The translations under genes and the position numbers were made by a program. From Ruminococcus sp. CAG:563 (GTDB taxonomy: Bacteria; Bacillota; Clostridia; Oscillospirales; Acutalibacteraceae), in NCBI GenBank assembly GCA_000434915.1, contig FR882088.1:69957-105322 (forward strand): 35,366 bases of DNA, in the 5' to 3' direction. The notes beneath the pieces are model-generated. The model was not told where the DNA came from. It worked only from the letters and a program-made list of their open reading frames with translations, and ran no database searches. Shown piece by piece: positions 1-8,797 of the stretch (positions are counted from its first letter, which is position 1; each line of letters starts with the position of its first letter).

Positions 1-869
1 GGAAGAGCTGCATCAAGGTCTTTAATCATCTCAACCTCACGGGCATCGGGGCATGATGAGTCATGGCCGAGTGACCAGAAACGGTGAGACGTTGTCCAGT
101 CGTTGTCCTGCTCCTTTATTGCCTGTTCTGCACGAGGTTTGATGTTCTCCTTGTGATACTCATAGAACGGGTGAGCATACTGATAGTCAAGATTCTTGTT
201 CTCGGAATCAATGAACTTGAATATACCGTTGTTGTCGTTCCATACCATGTCACGGTTGTTCTCATTCTGCTGATTATAATAAACAGGACGCTGAACAATA
301 TACCAAATGTTGTAACGGGGACGCTTGCCGAGACGAGAAGCGTAAATTCTTGTTCCGTCCGGGCTTTCCCAGTAGAATTCGGATTTCGGAGCACAATACT
401 CGTTGATTCCGCGATAGAAAGAGGCAAAGTGAATGTCAAAGCCTGCATAGATCTGCGGAAGCTGAGAAATCTGGCCCCAGCCGAACGGTGAATAGCCTGT
501 CTTGCTTATGCCGCCCATTTCCTTGCCGATTCTGTGACCGAGCAGGAGGTTACGGATAAGCGACTCGCCGCCGACAGTGAATTCGTCGGGGAGGCAGAAC
601 CAAGGACCGACACCGATTCGACCCTCGGATATGTATTTTTTCATAAGCTCTTTCTTCTCGGGATATGCCTCAAGGTAGTCCTGAATCGGCATAGTCTGAG
701 AGTCAAGATGGAAATGTCTGTATTCGGGATATTTGTCAAGTATATCCGTCAGCATGTCGAGCATATAGCCGAGCATATACTGTGTTCTTCTTGCCGAAAA
801 ACGCCATTCTCTGTCCCAGTGGGTGTTGGAGATAAAATGGCAGTTAATTTTCTGCGGTTTGTTGTCCAT
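1..869 (-). CDS. GH38 alpha-mannosidase-like glycoside hydrolase, 3' part cut by left edge
   Basis: The reading frame is open from an ATG at 869 to the window edge, so the C-terminal part of the protein is missing. The first ~290 residues form a GH38 N-terminal domain of the MngB-like type. NTHWDREW at residues 15-22 carries the metal-binding His and Asp, HLDSQTMPIQDYL follows, then GPWFCLPDEF and GGESLIRNLLLGH. The family hydrolyses alpha-mannosides. The segment that normally reads PDSFGH reads SPFGWGQ here, so the usual nucleophile Asp appears absent. An AAAGGAG ribosome-binding site lies 6 nt before the ATG. The start overlaps the end of the upstream small membrane protein by 26 bp, which suggests translational coupling in an operon with the HAD phosphatase. 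Confidence 0.88.
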   Translation of the reverse strand, partial: MDNKPQKINCHFISNTHWDREWRFSARRTQYMLGYMLDMLTDILDKYPEYRHFHLDSQTMPIQDYLEAYPEKKELMKKYISEGRIGVGPWFCLPDEFTVGGESLIRNLLLGHRIGKEMGGISKTGYSPFGWGQISQLPQIYAGFDIHFASFYRGINEYCAPKSEFYWESPDGTRIYASRLGKRPRYNIWYIVQRPVYYNQQNENNRDMVWNDNNGIFKFIDSENKNLDYQYAHPFYEYHKENIKPRAEQAIKEQDNDWTTSHRFWSLGHDSSCPDAREVEMIKDLDAAL

Positions 870-1077
870 CTGTCTGTTCTCCTTTTTCCGAAACTTCCGG
901 TTGTTCGCCGGCTTCGGCTTCATTTGTTTTGTTTTTATTCTCGATGATTGTTTTGAGCCTTGCAACACTCGCTTTAATTTCATCCTCGTGCACAAGATAT
1001 GCTTCGGTCAGCATGAGAACAAAGAGAGCAAAACTTACTGCGTGTACAAGTTTTTCGGAAGTGATCCTTTTCTTCAA
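844..1077 (-). CDS. Small single-pass membrane protein, 77 aa
   Basis: I do not recognise a family. The start is a TTG at 1077, preceded by AAGGGATGA at a normal distance; no other plausible start exists. Residues 10-27 are hydrophobic (AVSFALFVLMLTEAYLV) and could form one membrane segment or a membrane-associated helix. A charged helix with KTIIENKNK follows, then a Glu/Gln/Thr-rich tail. It sits 5 bp after the HAD gene and overlaps the GH38 start by 26 bp, so all three are probably one transcript. The tight packing supports a real gene despite its size. Function unknown. Confidence 0.55.
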   Translation of the reverse strand: MKKRITSEKLVHAVSFALFVLMLTEAYLVHEDEIKASVARLKTIIENKNKTNEAEAGEQPEVSEKGEQTDGQQTAEN

Positions 1078-1082
1078 TTAAA

Positions 1083-2078
1083 TCATCCCTTTATAATTTT
1101 TAAAATATCGGCAAAGCTGTTCTCATAATAATTGCAAACAGCCTTTGTGCCGCTGTCAACGATATTGCCGCCTGCGATACCGATTGTCGTGTAGCCTGCA
1201 AGACGGACGGAGCAAACTCCTGCACCGCTGTCCTCAATGCCTACAACATGGTTACGGTCTGCAAAAGCCTCACCGAGACCTACGATAGAGGTTTCCGAGT
1301 AGAGCCACGGGTGCGGCTTCGGAGAAAGCTCGCCGAGAGTACCGACCGAACCTTTTCTGAGCGGGAAGCCTGCGGAAATAATTGCGTCGTAAAAGTCCTT
1401 TGGGTCGCCCATTCCGAGGGTTTTGAATGCCGAAAGAATTTCCGGCCAAGCTTTTTCGTAAAGGCCCGAGGTAACGAGTCCGATTTTAACGCCCATGTCC
1501 TTAAGCTCATAGAGGAAATCCTTAACGCCCTGTGTCGGAGTGAATGCACCGTCCTTGCCTCTGCCGGCCATGATTTCTTCCATCTCTCTGTGAGTATGTT
1601 CAAAGTAGAAATCACGGGCTTTATCGAGCGATGCACCGGGGCAATACTTATCAATGCAATACTGAAGATGCTCGGAAACCGAGTGACCGGAAACAAACGG
1701 GAGGTCGGCTTCTTCAAGCTCAAACTTCGGGTTGCCGAGGAGACTTGCAATGCTCATCTGAATTATCCAGATCCAGAATTCCTCACTGCGAACCGTTGTG
1801 CCGTCGAGATCCATAAGAACAGCCTTAACGGGCTTTTCAAGGGTAACGGGTGCAACGGGATAATAAACAGGGTATGCGATTGCCGATTTTACGCAAGCGA
1901 GAGTGTGCGAGCCGAAAGAAACAAACTCAACCTTGCTGTCGCCTGTCGAGACGATATCAACAACGCCGTTTTTACCGACTGAAAACTTTCCGTCCTCCGT
2001 AGAATTTAAAACGTGAAAGCCGCTGTCTGCGCCTATTTCTCCCAAATCGGGAATATGAATTGTTTTGTCCAAAAGCAT
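1083..2078 (-). CDS. HAD-superfamily hydrolase (beta-phosphoglucomutase-like)
   Basis: The protein has about 331 residues and all four HAD motifs: DLDGTTV with the nucleophile and acid/base Asp near residues 90 and 92, Thr/Ser in GLVTSGLYE, Lys in SPKPHPW, and the acidic pair in GIEDSGAG. The insert between motifs I and II fits a helical C1 cap, as in beta-phosphoglucomutase and related sugar phosphatases. About 85 residues before motif I do not belong to the HAD fold and I do not recognise them. A longer start exists at 2087, but there AAAGG touches the ATG; from the ATG at 2078 the same site is 9 nt away, so I prefer 2078. It leads an operon with a GH38 enzyme, which suggests action on a sugar phosphate. 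Substrate unknown. Confidence 0.85.
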   Translation of the reverse strand: MLLDKTIHIPDLGEIGADSGFHVLNSTEDGKFSVGKNGVVDIVSTGDSKVEFVSFGSHTLACVKSAIAYPVYYPVAPVTLEKPVKAVLMDLDGTTVRSEEFWIWIIQMSIASLLGNPKFELEEADLPFVSGHSVSEHLQYCIDKYCPGASLDKARDFYFEHTHREMEEIMAGRGKDGAFTPTQGVKDFLYELKDMGVKIGLVTSGLYEKAWPEILSAFKTLGMGDPKDFYDAIISAGFPLRKGSVGTLGELSPKPHPWLYSETSIVGLGEAFADRNHVVGIEDSGAGVCSVRLAGYTTIGIAGGNIVDSGTKAVCNYYENSFADILKIIKG

Positions 2079-2116
2079 ATGATACATCCTTTGCTTTAAA
2101 AAATCTAAATCAATTT

Positions 2117-2145
2117 ATACTATCAAAATCATTTAGAAAAGTCAA
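2117..2145 (-). promoter_or_regulatory. Promoter of the HAD / GH38 operon
   Basis: On the minus strand TTGACT (2140-2145) is followed after 17 bp by TAGTAT (2117-2122). The -10 matches at four of six bases, the -35 at five of six. The site is about 40 bp upstream of the HAD start and back to back with the promoter of the rightward glycosyltransferase operon. Confidence 0.6.
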
Positions 2146-2247
2146 TATATTTAGCTTCGGAATACAGTCTTTTTTCAAAGTATTTTAGTCTTGCAAGCCG
2201 AAATATGCCGCATGTGCAAAAAAATTGGAAATATGTCGAAACATTCA

Positions 2248-2276
2248 TTGACTTTATGCTATTAAATAAGTATAAT
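2248..2276 (+). promoter_or_regulatory. Promoter of the glycosyltransferase / mannosidase operon
   Basis: TTGACT (2248-2253), a 17-bp spacer, and a perfect TATAAT (2271-2276). The start codon at 2329 lies about 45 nt after the predicted transcription start. GGAGG at 2319-2323 gives the ribosome-binding site. Confidence 0.8.
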
Positions 2277-2328
2277 AAAATTTATATATTCGGATTGTGT
2301 TTCTTTTTTCGAGTATCGGAGGTGCGGC

Positions 2329-3510
2329 ATGAAAAACGTGCTTATAATCAGCCATTGTATGGAGATAGGCGGAGCCGAAAGGGCGTTGCTTGGTCTTCTC
2401 GGTGCATTTGATTATAATGAATACAATGTTGAGCTTTTCCTTCTGCGTCATACGGGTGAATTGATGCAGTATATTCCCGAGAGGGTCAAGCTCTTGCCCG
2501 AAAATAAGAAGTATTCTTCGCTTGCCGTTCCGCTTGCGGACGTTATAAAAAAGGGTGCATTCGGAGTTGCGTTCGGTCGACTTGAGGGCAAAAAAAGGGC
2601 GGCGGAATTCACGGCTGCACAGGGATTTAAAAGCAGCGAATATGTCTTTATCGAATACAGCCACAAATACACGGTTCGCCATATGCCGATGATATCCGAA
2701 AAGGAATATGATTTGGTAATCAGTTTTTTAACGCCCCATTATTTTGCGGCGGAGAAAACCAAAGCGAAGAAAAAAATCGCATGGATTCATACCGATTATT
2801 CTTTCATTGAAATTGATGTTGAATCCGAGCTTAAAATGTGGTCGGCATATGATAAAATAATTGCAATTTCAGAGAGCGTTGCGGCTGCTTTCTTGAAAAA
2901 ATTTCCGGCCCTTGCAGACAGAATAGAGGTTATTGAAAATATTCATCCTGCCGATTTTGTTAAGACACAGGCGAATGAATTTAATGTGACGGACGAAATG
3001 CCCGATGACGGCTTTGTAAAGTTTCTTTCGGTCGGACGTTTTTGCGATGCAAAGAATTTTGACAATGTTCCCGAGATTTGCTCAATGCTTGAAAATGTCA
3101 AGTGGTATATAATCGGCTACGGAGCTGATGAAGACCTCATCAAAAGTAAAATTGCAGAGTTTGGCATGCAGGACAGGGTGATTTTGCTCGGGAAAAAAAC
3201 GAACCCGTATCCTTATTTTAAGGCATGTGATTTTTATATTCAGCCGTCACGCTATGAGGGAAATGCCGTTACGGTTAACGAGGCTCTGATACTTGGCAAG
3301 CCGGTCGCAATAACGAACTATGCAACGGCGAAAAGCCAGATAAATAACGGTGTTGACGGTGTGATCGTTCCGCTTGATAACAAAGATTGTGCCGAGGGTC
3401 TGATGCGATTTGTGAACGATAAAGAGCTTCAGAAAAAAATTGCTGAGAATATAAGCAATATCGATTTTTCAAAATCGGATGAAATAAAAAAACTTTATGA
3501 ATTAATTTAA
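2329..3510 (+). CDS. GT4-family glycosyltransferase
   Basis: The 393-residue protein has the two-domain GT-B layout of retaining GT4 enzymes. The N-terminal domain has GGAER at residues 14-18, the usual donor-side glycine loop. The C-terminal domain begins near SVGRFCDAKNF and carries the EX7E motif in SRYEGNAVTVNEALILGKPV, which binds the nucleotide-sugar phosphate. No signal peptide or membrane helix is seen, so it acts in the cytoplasm, perhaps at the membrane face. It is first in a rightward operon, 10 bp before a GH38 alpha-mannosidase, so a role with mannose-containing glycans is possible. Acceptor and donor cannot be read from sequence. Confidence 0.9.
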   Translation: MKNVLIISHCMEIGGAERALLGLLGAFDYNEYNVELFLLRHTGELMQYIPERVKLLPENKKYSSLAVPLADVIKKGAFGVAFGRLEGKKRAAEFTAAQGFKSSEYVFIEYSHKYTVRHMPMISEKEYDLVISFLTPHYFAAEKTKAKKKIAWIHTDYSFIEIDVESELKMWSAYDKIIAISESVAAAFLKKFPALADRIEVIENIHPADFVKTQANEFNVTDEMPDDGFVKFLSVGRFCDAKNFDNVPEICSMLENVKWYIIGYGADEDLIKSKIAEFGMQDRVILLGKKTNPYPYFKACDFYIQPSRYEGNAVTVNEALILGKPVAITNYATAKSQINNGVDGVIVPLDNKDCAEGLMRFVNDKELQKKIAENISNIDFSKSDEIKKLYELI

Positions 3511-3520
3511 GGAGCGGCAA

Positions 3521-6500
3521 ATGAACAATTTTCTTGACAAACGAATCGGAGAAGTAATTAATCAGCTTGAAAAATATATTACGCCTGTCAGGATTCCGAT
3601 AAACGGCTGGCTGACAACGGAGTGCGGCTACAAGAGCGGCAATGTTGTTCCGTCTCTAAATGAGGGTGAATGGCGTGAATTCGGCGAAACCGAGCGCTGG
3701 GGCATGAAGCCTGAGGAGCACAGATGGTTCTTTAAGCACATTGAGATTCCTCAGGAGCTTAAAGGTAAGGACCTGGAGCTTTATGTTTCCTCAACCGATG
3801 TTCATGATGAGGATTGGGAACCGCAGTTCATGGTTTATCTTGACGGAAAGTTTGTCCGAGGAATGGACACAAAGCACAGATACGTTAAGCTCAACGGCAA
3901 CAAGGATAGCTGCGATGTTCATATTTATGCATATTCTCAGCCGTCGGGAAAGAGAACAGACTTTTTTGCTCAGCTCTGTGAGTTTAACCGTGAGGTGGAG
4001 AAGCTTTATTATAATCTCAAAGCACCTTACAGGATTCTTTATTATACAGACGAAAGTGCCAAGGAGTATGCCGATGTAAGAGAATATCTCAACACGGCAA
4101 TCAATTATATCAACTGGTGTGATCCGATGTCGGAGGAATTTCTTCGATCGATCAATGCGGCAAATGAATACCTGATGACCGAGTTTTACGGAAAATATTG
4201 CTGTGATAAGGATATTAAAGTCAGCGTAATCGGTCATACCCATATTGACGTTGCATGGCGTTGGACGCTCGACCAGACGAGGGAAAAGGTTCAGCGCACC
4301 TTTGGCAGTGTAATCGAGATGATGAAAAAATATCCCGATTACAAATTCATGTCAAGTCAGCCGCAGCTTTTGAAGTTCCTCAAAGAGGAAAGCCCGGAGA
4401 AGTACGCTGAGGTCAAAAAGCTTGTTAAGGAAAAAAGGATTGAGCTTGAGGGCTCAATGTGGCTTGAGGCGGACTGCAACCTTACAAGCGGCGAAAGTCT
4501 TGTTCGACAGATTATTTTCGGCAAGCGTTTCTTCAAAAACGAGTTCGGCGTTGATAACAGAATAATTTGGCTGCCGGACGTTTTCGGCTATAGTGCAGCC
4601 ATGCCGCAGATTATGAAAAAGAGCGGCATTGATAAATTCGTTACATCAAAAATCAGTTGGAACGAGACAAACAGAATGCCTTATGACGCATTTATGTGGA
4701 AGGGCATTGACGGCTCTGAGGTCTTTTCATACTTCATGACCGCAATGGAGCTTAATAACAAGGGCGAACTCGACGGCAGCATTGCAACATATATACCGAT
4801 GACAAGAGCATCTTATCTCAAGGGCACATATGACCGCTTTGAGCCGAAGGAGCTTACAAATGAGGTCATGATGCCGTTCGGCCACGGTGACGGAGGCGGC
4901 GGACCGGAGACCGAAAATATCGAGCTTATTGAAAGACTTAAATACGGTGTTGCAAATTGCCCTCAGCCGCACTGGGAGTTCGCAGGCGAGTTCCTCGAAA
5001 GGCTGAGAAAAAAGACCGAGGGTAACAAGAGACTGCCGAAATGGGTCGGTGAGCTTTACCTTGAGTTCCACAGAGGTACTTACACCTCTCAGGCAAAGAA
5101 CAAGAAGAACAACAGAAAAAGCGAATTTCTCTATCAAAATGCCGAGACGGTTTCATCAATGGCTCACAAGCTTTTCAATACGGAATATCCGCAGGAAAAG
5201 CTTAATGAGGGATGGGAATGCATACTCCTTAACCAGTTCCACGACATTATCCCCGGTTCGTCAATCCATTCGGTTTATGAGCAGTGTGACAAGGATTATG
5301 CAAAAATTGCCGAAATCGGTAACAAGGTTGAGAACGACGCATATAATACCGTATTATCAAACATTAAAACCGACGGCGGAGTGGTTGTGTTCAATCCGAA
5401 TTCGTTCACGGATAACGGGTTCCTTAATTTTGAGGGCAAGACCTACCGTGTGAACGGAATACCGGCCAAGGGCTATAAGGTGATTAAACTTGACGAATAC
5501 AAATCGGCTTACAGGCTTGACGGAAAACAGCTTGAAACCTCAAACTATATCGTTGAATTTAATGACGAATATGTGATCACGAGACTTTATGATAAAATTA
5601 ATGACCGTGAGGTTCTCCGTGATGGCGGCAGAGCAAACTACATTGAAGCATTTGAGGATCTCCCGTATTCCTATGATGCATGGGAGCTTTCCAATTACTA
5701 CACAGAGAAGAAATATGAAATAAGCGATGTCTCCTCTGTTGAGTTTATTGACGAGGGTGCACGTTTTGGCTTCAATATAAAAAGAAAATTTTACAAGTCG
5801 GAGTTCTGCCAGAAGATTTGGTTCTACGACAACAGTGCAAGAATTGATTTCGATACCCGTGCCGATTGGCATCAAGAACATATCATGGTCAAGGCAGCGT
5901 TTGATGTTGACGTCAATTCAGATAAGGCAACATATGAAATTCAGTTCGGCTCCGTTGAACGTCCTGCCCACAAGAACACAAGCTGGGATGCGGCAAGGTT
6001 TGAGGTTTGCGGACACAAGTATATGGATATTTCGGATTACGGCTACGGCGTAAGTCTTCTCAATGACTGCAAGTATGGCTACAATGTCGATAACGGTACG
6101 ATGAAGCTTTCGCTGTTCAAGTGTGCAACTTATCCCGATCCCGATGCCGACAAGGGCGAGCATGTTTTTACATATTCATTATTCCCTCATGCAGGCAATT
6201 ACAGGGACGCCGGTACGGTTCAGCTTGCGTATGAAATCAATAATCCGCTCAAGGCTTCATTAATAGATAAGCAGAACGGAACACTTCCCGAGGAATATTC
6301 ATTCGTTTCCTGCGATAAGGACAATTTCATTGTTGAAACCGTTAAAAAAGCAGAAAACAGCGATGATATTATTGTTCGTGGCTATGAAAGCTACAATAAG
6401 GGAACTTCTGTAACGCTTAATTTCGGATTTGATGTTAAGGAAGCAATCCTTTGCGATCTTCTCGAAAGAGATGTTGAAAAGCTGACGGTTGAAAATAATT

Positions 6501-6553
6501 CGGTAAACTTTAAAGCAAAGCCATTTGAGATTATTACTATCAAGGTAAAATAA
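3521..6553 (+). CDS. GH38 alpha-mannosidase, full length
   Basis: The 1010-residue protein has the complete layout of cytoplasmic alpha-mannosidases. An N-terminal accessory region precedes the catalytic domain. That domain starts at GHTHIDVAW (about residues 238-246), holding the zinc-binding His and Asp. WLPDVFGYS holds the nucleophile Asp, and the conserved FGHGDGGGGP loop follows. The middle helical domain has NQFHDIIPGSS, a classic GH38 zinc-ligand motif. The C-terminal beta domains run to the end. No signal peptide is present, so substrates are probably imported or internal mannosides. The ribosome-binding site is AAGGAGCGG. All catalytic residues are in place, unlike the partial GH38 gene at the left edge. 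Confidence 0.95.
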   Translation: MNNFLDKRIGEVINQLEKYITPVRIPINGWLTTECGYKSGNVVPSLNEGEWREFGETERWGMKPEEHRWFFKHIEIPQELKGKDLELYVSSTDVHDEDWEPQFMVYLDGKFVRGMDTKHRYVKLNGNKDSCDVHIYAYSQPSGKRTDFFAQLCEFNREVEKLYYNLKAPYRILYYTDESAKEYADVREYLNTAINYINWCDPMSEEFLRSINAANEYLMTEFYGKYCCDKDIKVSVIGHTHIDVAWRWTLDQTREKVQRTFGSVIEMMKKYPDYKFMSSQPQLLKFLKEESPEKYAEVKKLVKEKRIELEGSMWLEADCNLTSGESLVRQIIFGKRFFKNEFGVDNRIIWLPDVFGYSAAMPQIMKKSGIDKFVTSKISWNETNRMPYDAFMWKGIDGSEVFSYFMTAMELNNKGELDGSIATYIPMTRASYLKGTYDRFEPKELTNEVMMPFGHGDGGGGPETENIELIERLKYGVANCPQPHWEFAGEFLERLRKKTEGNKRLPKWVGELYLEFHRGTYTSQAKNKKNNRKSEFLYQNAETVSSMAHKLFNTEYPQEKLNEGWECILLNQFHDIIPGSSIHSVYEQCDKDYAKIAEIGNKVENDAYNTVLSNIKTDGGVVVFNPNSFTDNGFLNFEGKTYRVNGIPAKGYKVIKLDEYKSAYRLDGKQLETSNYIVEFNDEYVITRLYDKINDREVLRDGGRANYIEAFEDLPYSYDAWELSNYYTEKKYEISDVSSVEFIDEGARFGFNIKRKFYKSEFCQKIWFYDNSARIDFDTRADWHQEHIMVKAAFDVDVNSDKATYEIQFGSVERPAHKNTSWDAARFEVCGHKYMDISDYGYGVSLLNDCKYGYNVDNGTMKLSLFKCATYPDPDADKGEHVFTYSLFPHAGNYRDAGTVQLAYEINNPLKASLIDKQNGTLPEEYSFVSCDKDNFIVETVKKAENSDDIIVRGYESYNKGTSVTLNFGFDVKEAILCDLLERDVEKLTVENNSVNFKAKPFEIITIKVK

Positions 6554-7486
6554 ATGGATTATAAAAGAGGGATAGAGTTGAGGAGATTTTTAATCGGGTT
6601 CGTTGCTTTGTTGATTGCTTTGGCGATTCTTTGCTCGGCAACATTCGGTGCAAGTGCCATATCGGGCAACGGATTGTGGCGGGATAGCACGGAATGCCCG
6701 ATTCTTGATGCAAACGAAGAGGCAAACAACGATCTTAATTTTGCGGCGGTTAAGGTCAGATACGATTATCAAATCAATCGCATTTACCTGCTGTTCACGT
6801 TTGAATTTGAAGAGTTTAATGATATAGATTCCTGCGGCGTTATCATGAATTTCAACGGAATGGGTAATATAAAAATGATGTGCGACGGTACGGCAGAATA
6901 CAACAACAGTGTTTATTTTGCCGAGCTTGAGGATGAGCTTCATGACGCTTCAAGCAAAAACGTTTTACTTGAAGCAACTGTCGGAATCAAGAGTGGAATT
7001 CCGGATAATGTAATAATGGATCTCATTGTTATTGACACTAACGGCGTGAAATCGAATACATACGAGGTCGATATTACCGAAGAAATCGAGGAGCTAGAAG
7101 ATAATCCCGGAGAGGAGACTAAAAAGTCGTCGGCCGAAAAAACTACCAAAGAAAAGACAACAAAGGTTAGAACAACCAAAATCAAAACGACCAAGAAAAA
7201 GACTAAAAAGAGAAAGACTGCAAAACGTAAAACGACAAAGACAAAAAAGACGAGAACCAAGAAGGCTAAGACCAATAAAGACGAAGATGACGACGAGGAC
7301 TATTACGACGAAGACGATTCTCAGGTCGTTATTGATTCGGATATCGACAACAATATTGAGATAAACAACAGAAGGAAAAAGCTTATGCTGGCTTTGGGTG
7401 CAGCGGCGGCGATTGTTGCCATTGCGGCCGGATGTGCGGCAGGAATAAAAAACAGGAAAAAAGATAAAGACGGAGGGCATGAATAA
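6554..7486 (+). CDS. Membrane-anchored surface protein with Thr/Lys linker
   Basis: I do not recognise the ectodomain. A signal peptide (RRFLIGFVALLIALAILCSA and cleavage near ASA) is followed by about 140 residues of beta-rich character. Residues about 190-245 are a low-complexity linker of KTTK, RTTK and KKTK units, then an acidic cluster (DEDDDEDYYDEDD). A hydrophobic helix near the C-terminus (LMLALGAAAAIVAIAAGCAAG) is followed by a basic tail, giving an outside-facing domain on a long stalk. The ATG directly follows the mannosidase stop. A TTG at 6578 with GAGGG upstream is an alternative start that places the basic residues right before the signal helix. The stop overlaps the next start by one base (TAATG). 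Confidence 0.8.
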   Translation: MDYKRGIELRRFLIGFVALLIALAILCSATFGASAISGNGLWRDSTECPILDANEEANNDLNFAAVKVRYDYQINRIYLLFTFEFEEFNDIDSCGVIMNFNGMGNIKMMCDGTAEYNNSVYFAELEDELHDASSKNVLLEATVGIKSGIPDNVIMDLIVIDTNGVKSNTYEVDITEEIEELEDNPGEETKKSSAEKTTKEKTTKVRTTKIKTTKKKTKKRKTAKRKTTKTKKTRTKKAKTNKDEDDDEDYYDEDDSQVVIDSDIDNNIEINNRRKKLMLALGAAAAIVAIAAGCAAGIKNRKKDKDGGHE

Positions 7487-8736
7487 TGAAAAAATACGGA
7501 TTGTTAGGAAGAAAGCTTCTCCACAGTCTTTCTCCGGAAATTCACAGAGAGCTGGGAAATAACAGGTATGATCTTTTCCAGCTTGAACCCAATGAGCTTG
7601 ACGCTTTTTTTGAAAAGCGTGACTTTGCCGGAATCAATGTGACTTTCCCTTATAAGAAAGATGTTATGAAATACTGCGACGTTATAACTGAGTCGGCAAA
7701 GAAAATCGGGAGCGTCGATACAATCGTTGTTGATGAAAACGGCAAACTCATAGGCGATAATTCGGAATATTTCGGCTTTTGCTTCATGATAAACAAGTGT
7801 GGCATTGACGTTTCGGGCAAAAATGTGATTGTTTTCGGAACAGGCAGCGATTCTCTGACGGTTCAGGCTGTTATAAAGGATCTCGGAGCAAAGAACATTG
7901 TCACCGTTTCAAGGCAGGAGATTGAGGAGTCGGAGGATTTTTACAATCACGACGAGGTTGATATAATAATCAATACCACAGCCAACGGAATGTATCCGAA
8001 TAACGGAATGAAATTCATTGAACTTGACCGCTTTCCGAGGCTTTGCGGCGTTATGGAGCTTATCTATAACCCGAGAAGAACACGTCTTATTTGCGATGCC
8101 GAGGACAGAGATATTCCCAATTCAGACGGACTTTCCATGCTTGTTGCTCAGGCGTATCAGACCGAGATCAAGTTTGGCAGAATTGAGCCTGATGACGAGC
8201 TTATCAGAACAACGTACAAGACGATGAGTGACCGCAGAAAGAATATTATTCTTGTCGGACTTCCCGGCTGCGGAAAAACGACGATCGCAAAGGTTATTGC
8301 CGCTAAGCTCGGCAGACCTTGCATTGATGTCGAGAGGCTTATTTCAATGAAAGCGGGTGTTCCTCTTTCAACGGTTTACCTGGCATATGGTGAAAGATAC
8401 TACCGTGAGCTTGAGACGGAGACGCTTAAAAAAATAACACGCAACGGCGGTCAGGTCATTGCGTGCGAAAGCGGAGCGATACTCAGCAAGGAAAATCAGT
8501 ATTATATCCGTCAGAACGGCTATGTTGTATGGCTTACCCGTGAGCTGAGCGGCTTGAAATTTGACGGTGTTCCGCTGATAAGAAATTTTGAAGCACTCAA
8601 ACGCCTTGATGATGAGAGAACTCCGATTTATAAATTCCTTGCCGATATACAGGTTGAGGTTACCGATAACGTAGAAAAAACCGTTTCCGAAATTATAAGC
8701 ATAATGAATATCAAACCAACAGAGAGTATTTTATAA
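7486..8736 (+). CDS. aroE/aroK: Shikimate dehydrogenase / shikimate kinase fusion with altered active sites
   Basis: Residues 1-245 are an AroE domain: SLSPEIH (14-20) for shikimate, NVTFPYK with Lys57, GTGSDS in place of the NADP glycine loop, NTTANGM, and GLSMLVAQA. Residues 252-410 are a shikimate kinase domain with Walker A GLPGCGKTT (258-266) and Arg307 in YYREL. The two enzymes catalyse consecutive steps to shikimate-3-phosphate. Several family-defining residues differ: VNT is VDT (Asp78), NTD is NSE (Glu94), the kinase DxD is DVE (Glu283), GGG is ESG (328-330), and RPLL is VPLI. The changes are mostly conservative in the dehydrogenase but strong in the kinase, so activity and specificity are uncertain. 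It is the last gene of its operon. Confidence 0.87.
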   Translation: MKKYGLLGRKLLHSLSPEIHRELGNNRYDLFQLEPNELDAFFEKRDFAGINVTFPYKKDVMKYCDVITESAKKIGSVDTIVVDENGKLIGDNSEYFGFCFMINKCGIDVSGKNVIVFGTGSDSLTVQAVIKDLGAKNIVTVSRQEIEESEDFYNHDEVDIIINTTANGMYPNNGMKFIELDRFPRLCGVMELIYNPRRTRLICDAEDRDIPNSDGLSMLVAQAYQTEIKFGRIEPDDELIRTTYKTMSDRRKNIILVGLPGCGKTTIAKVIAAKLGRPCIDVERLISMKAGVPLSTVYLAYGERYYRELETETLKKITRNGGQVIACESGAILSKENQYYIRQNGYVVWLTRELSGLKFDGVPLIRNFEALKRLDDERTPIYKFLADIQVEVTDNVEKTVSEIISIMNIKPTESIL

Positions 8737-8748
8737 TAAGAATGCGAA

Positions 8749-8787
8749 AAATCGGCATCCTGCAAAAGCAGGATGCCGATTTGTTTT
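8749..8787. terminator. Bidirectional rho-independent terminator
   Basis: A perfect 15-bp stem (8749-8763 with 8768-8782) closes an AAAA loop and is followed by TTGTTTT on the plus strand. On the minus strand the hairpin is followed by TTTTTCGC. It can end both the rightward operon and the leftward transcript of the 35-residue peptide whose stop is at 8798. Confidence 0.92.
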
Positions 8788-8797
8788 GCAATTTTAA

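Noticed and set aside
84..491. Open frame on the plus strand
   Set aside because: It lies antisense to the GH38 gene that reads through the left edge; the GH38 frame carries family motifs and this one has none.
7120..7320. Tandem DNA repeat
   Set aside because: The AAG/ACA-rich stretch encodes a repetitive Lys/Thr linker, but the nucleotide units are irregular and it is fully coding.
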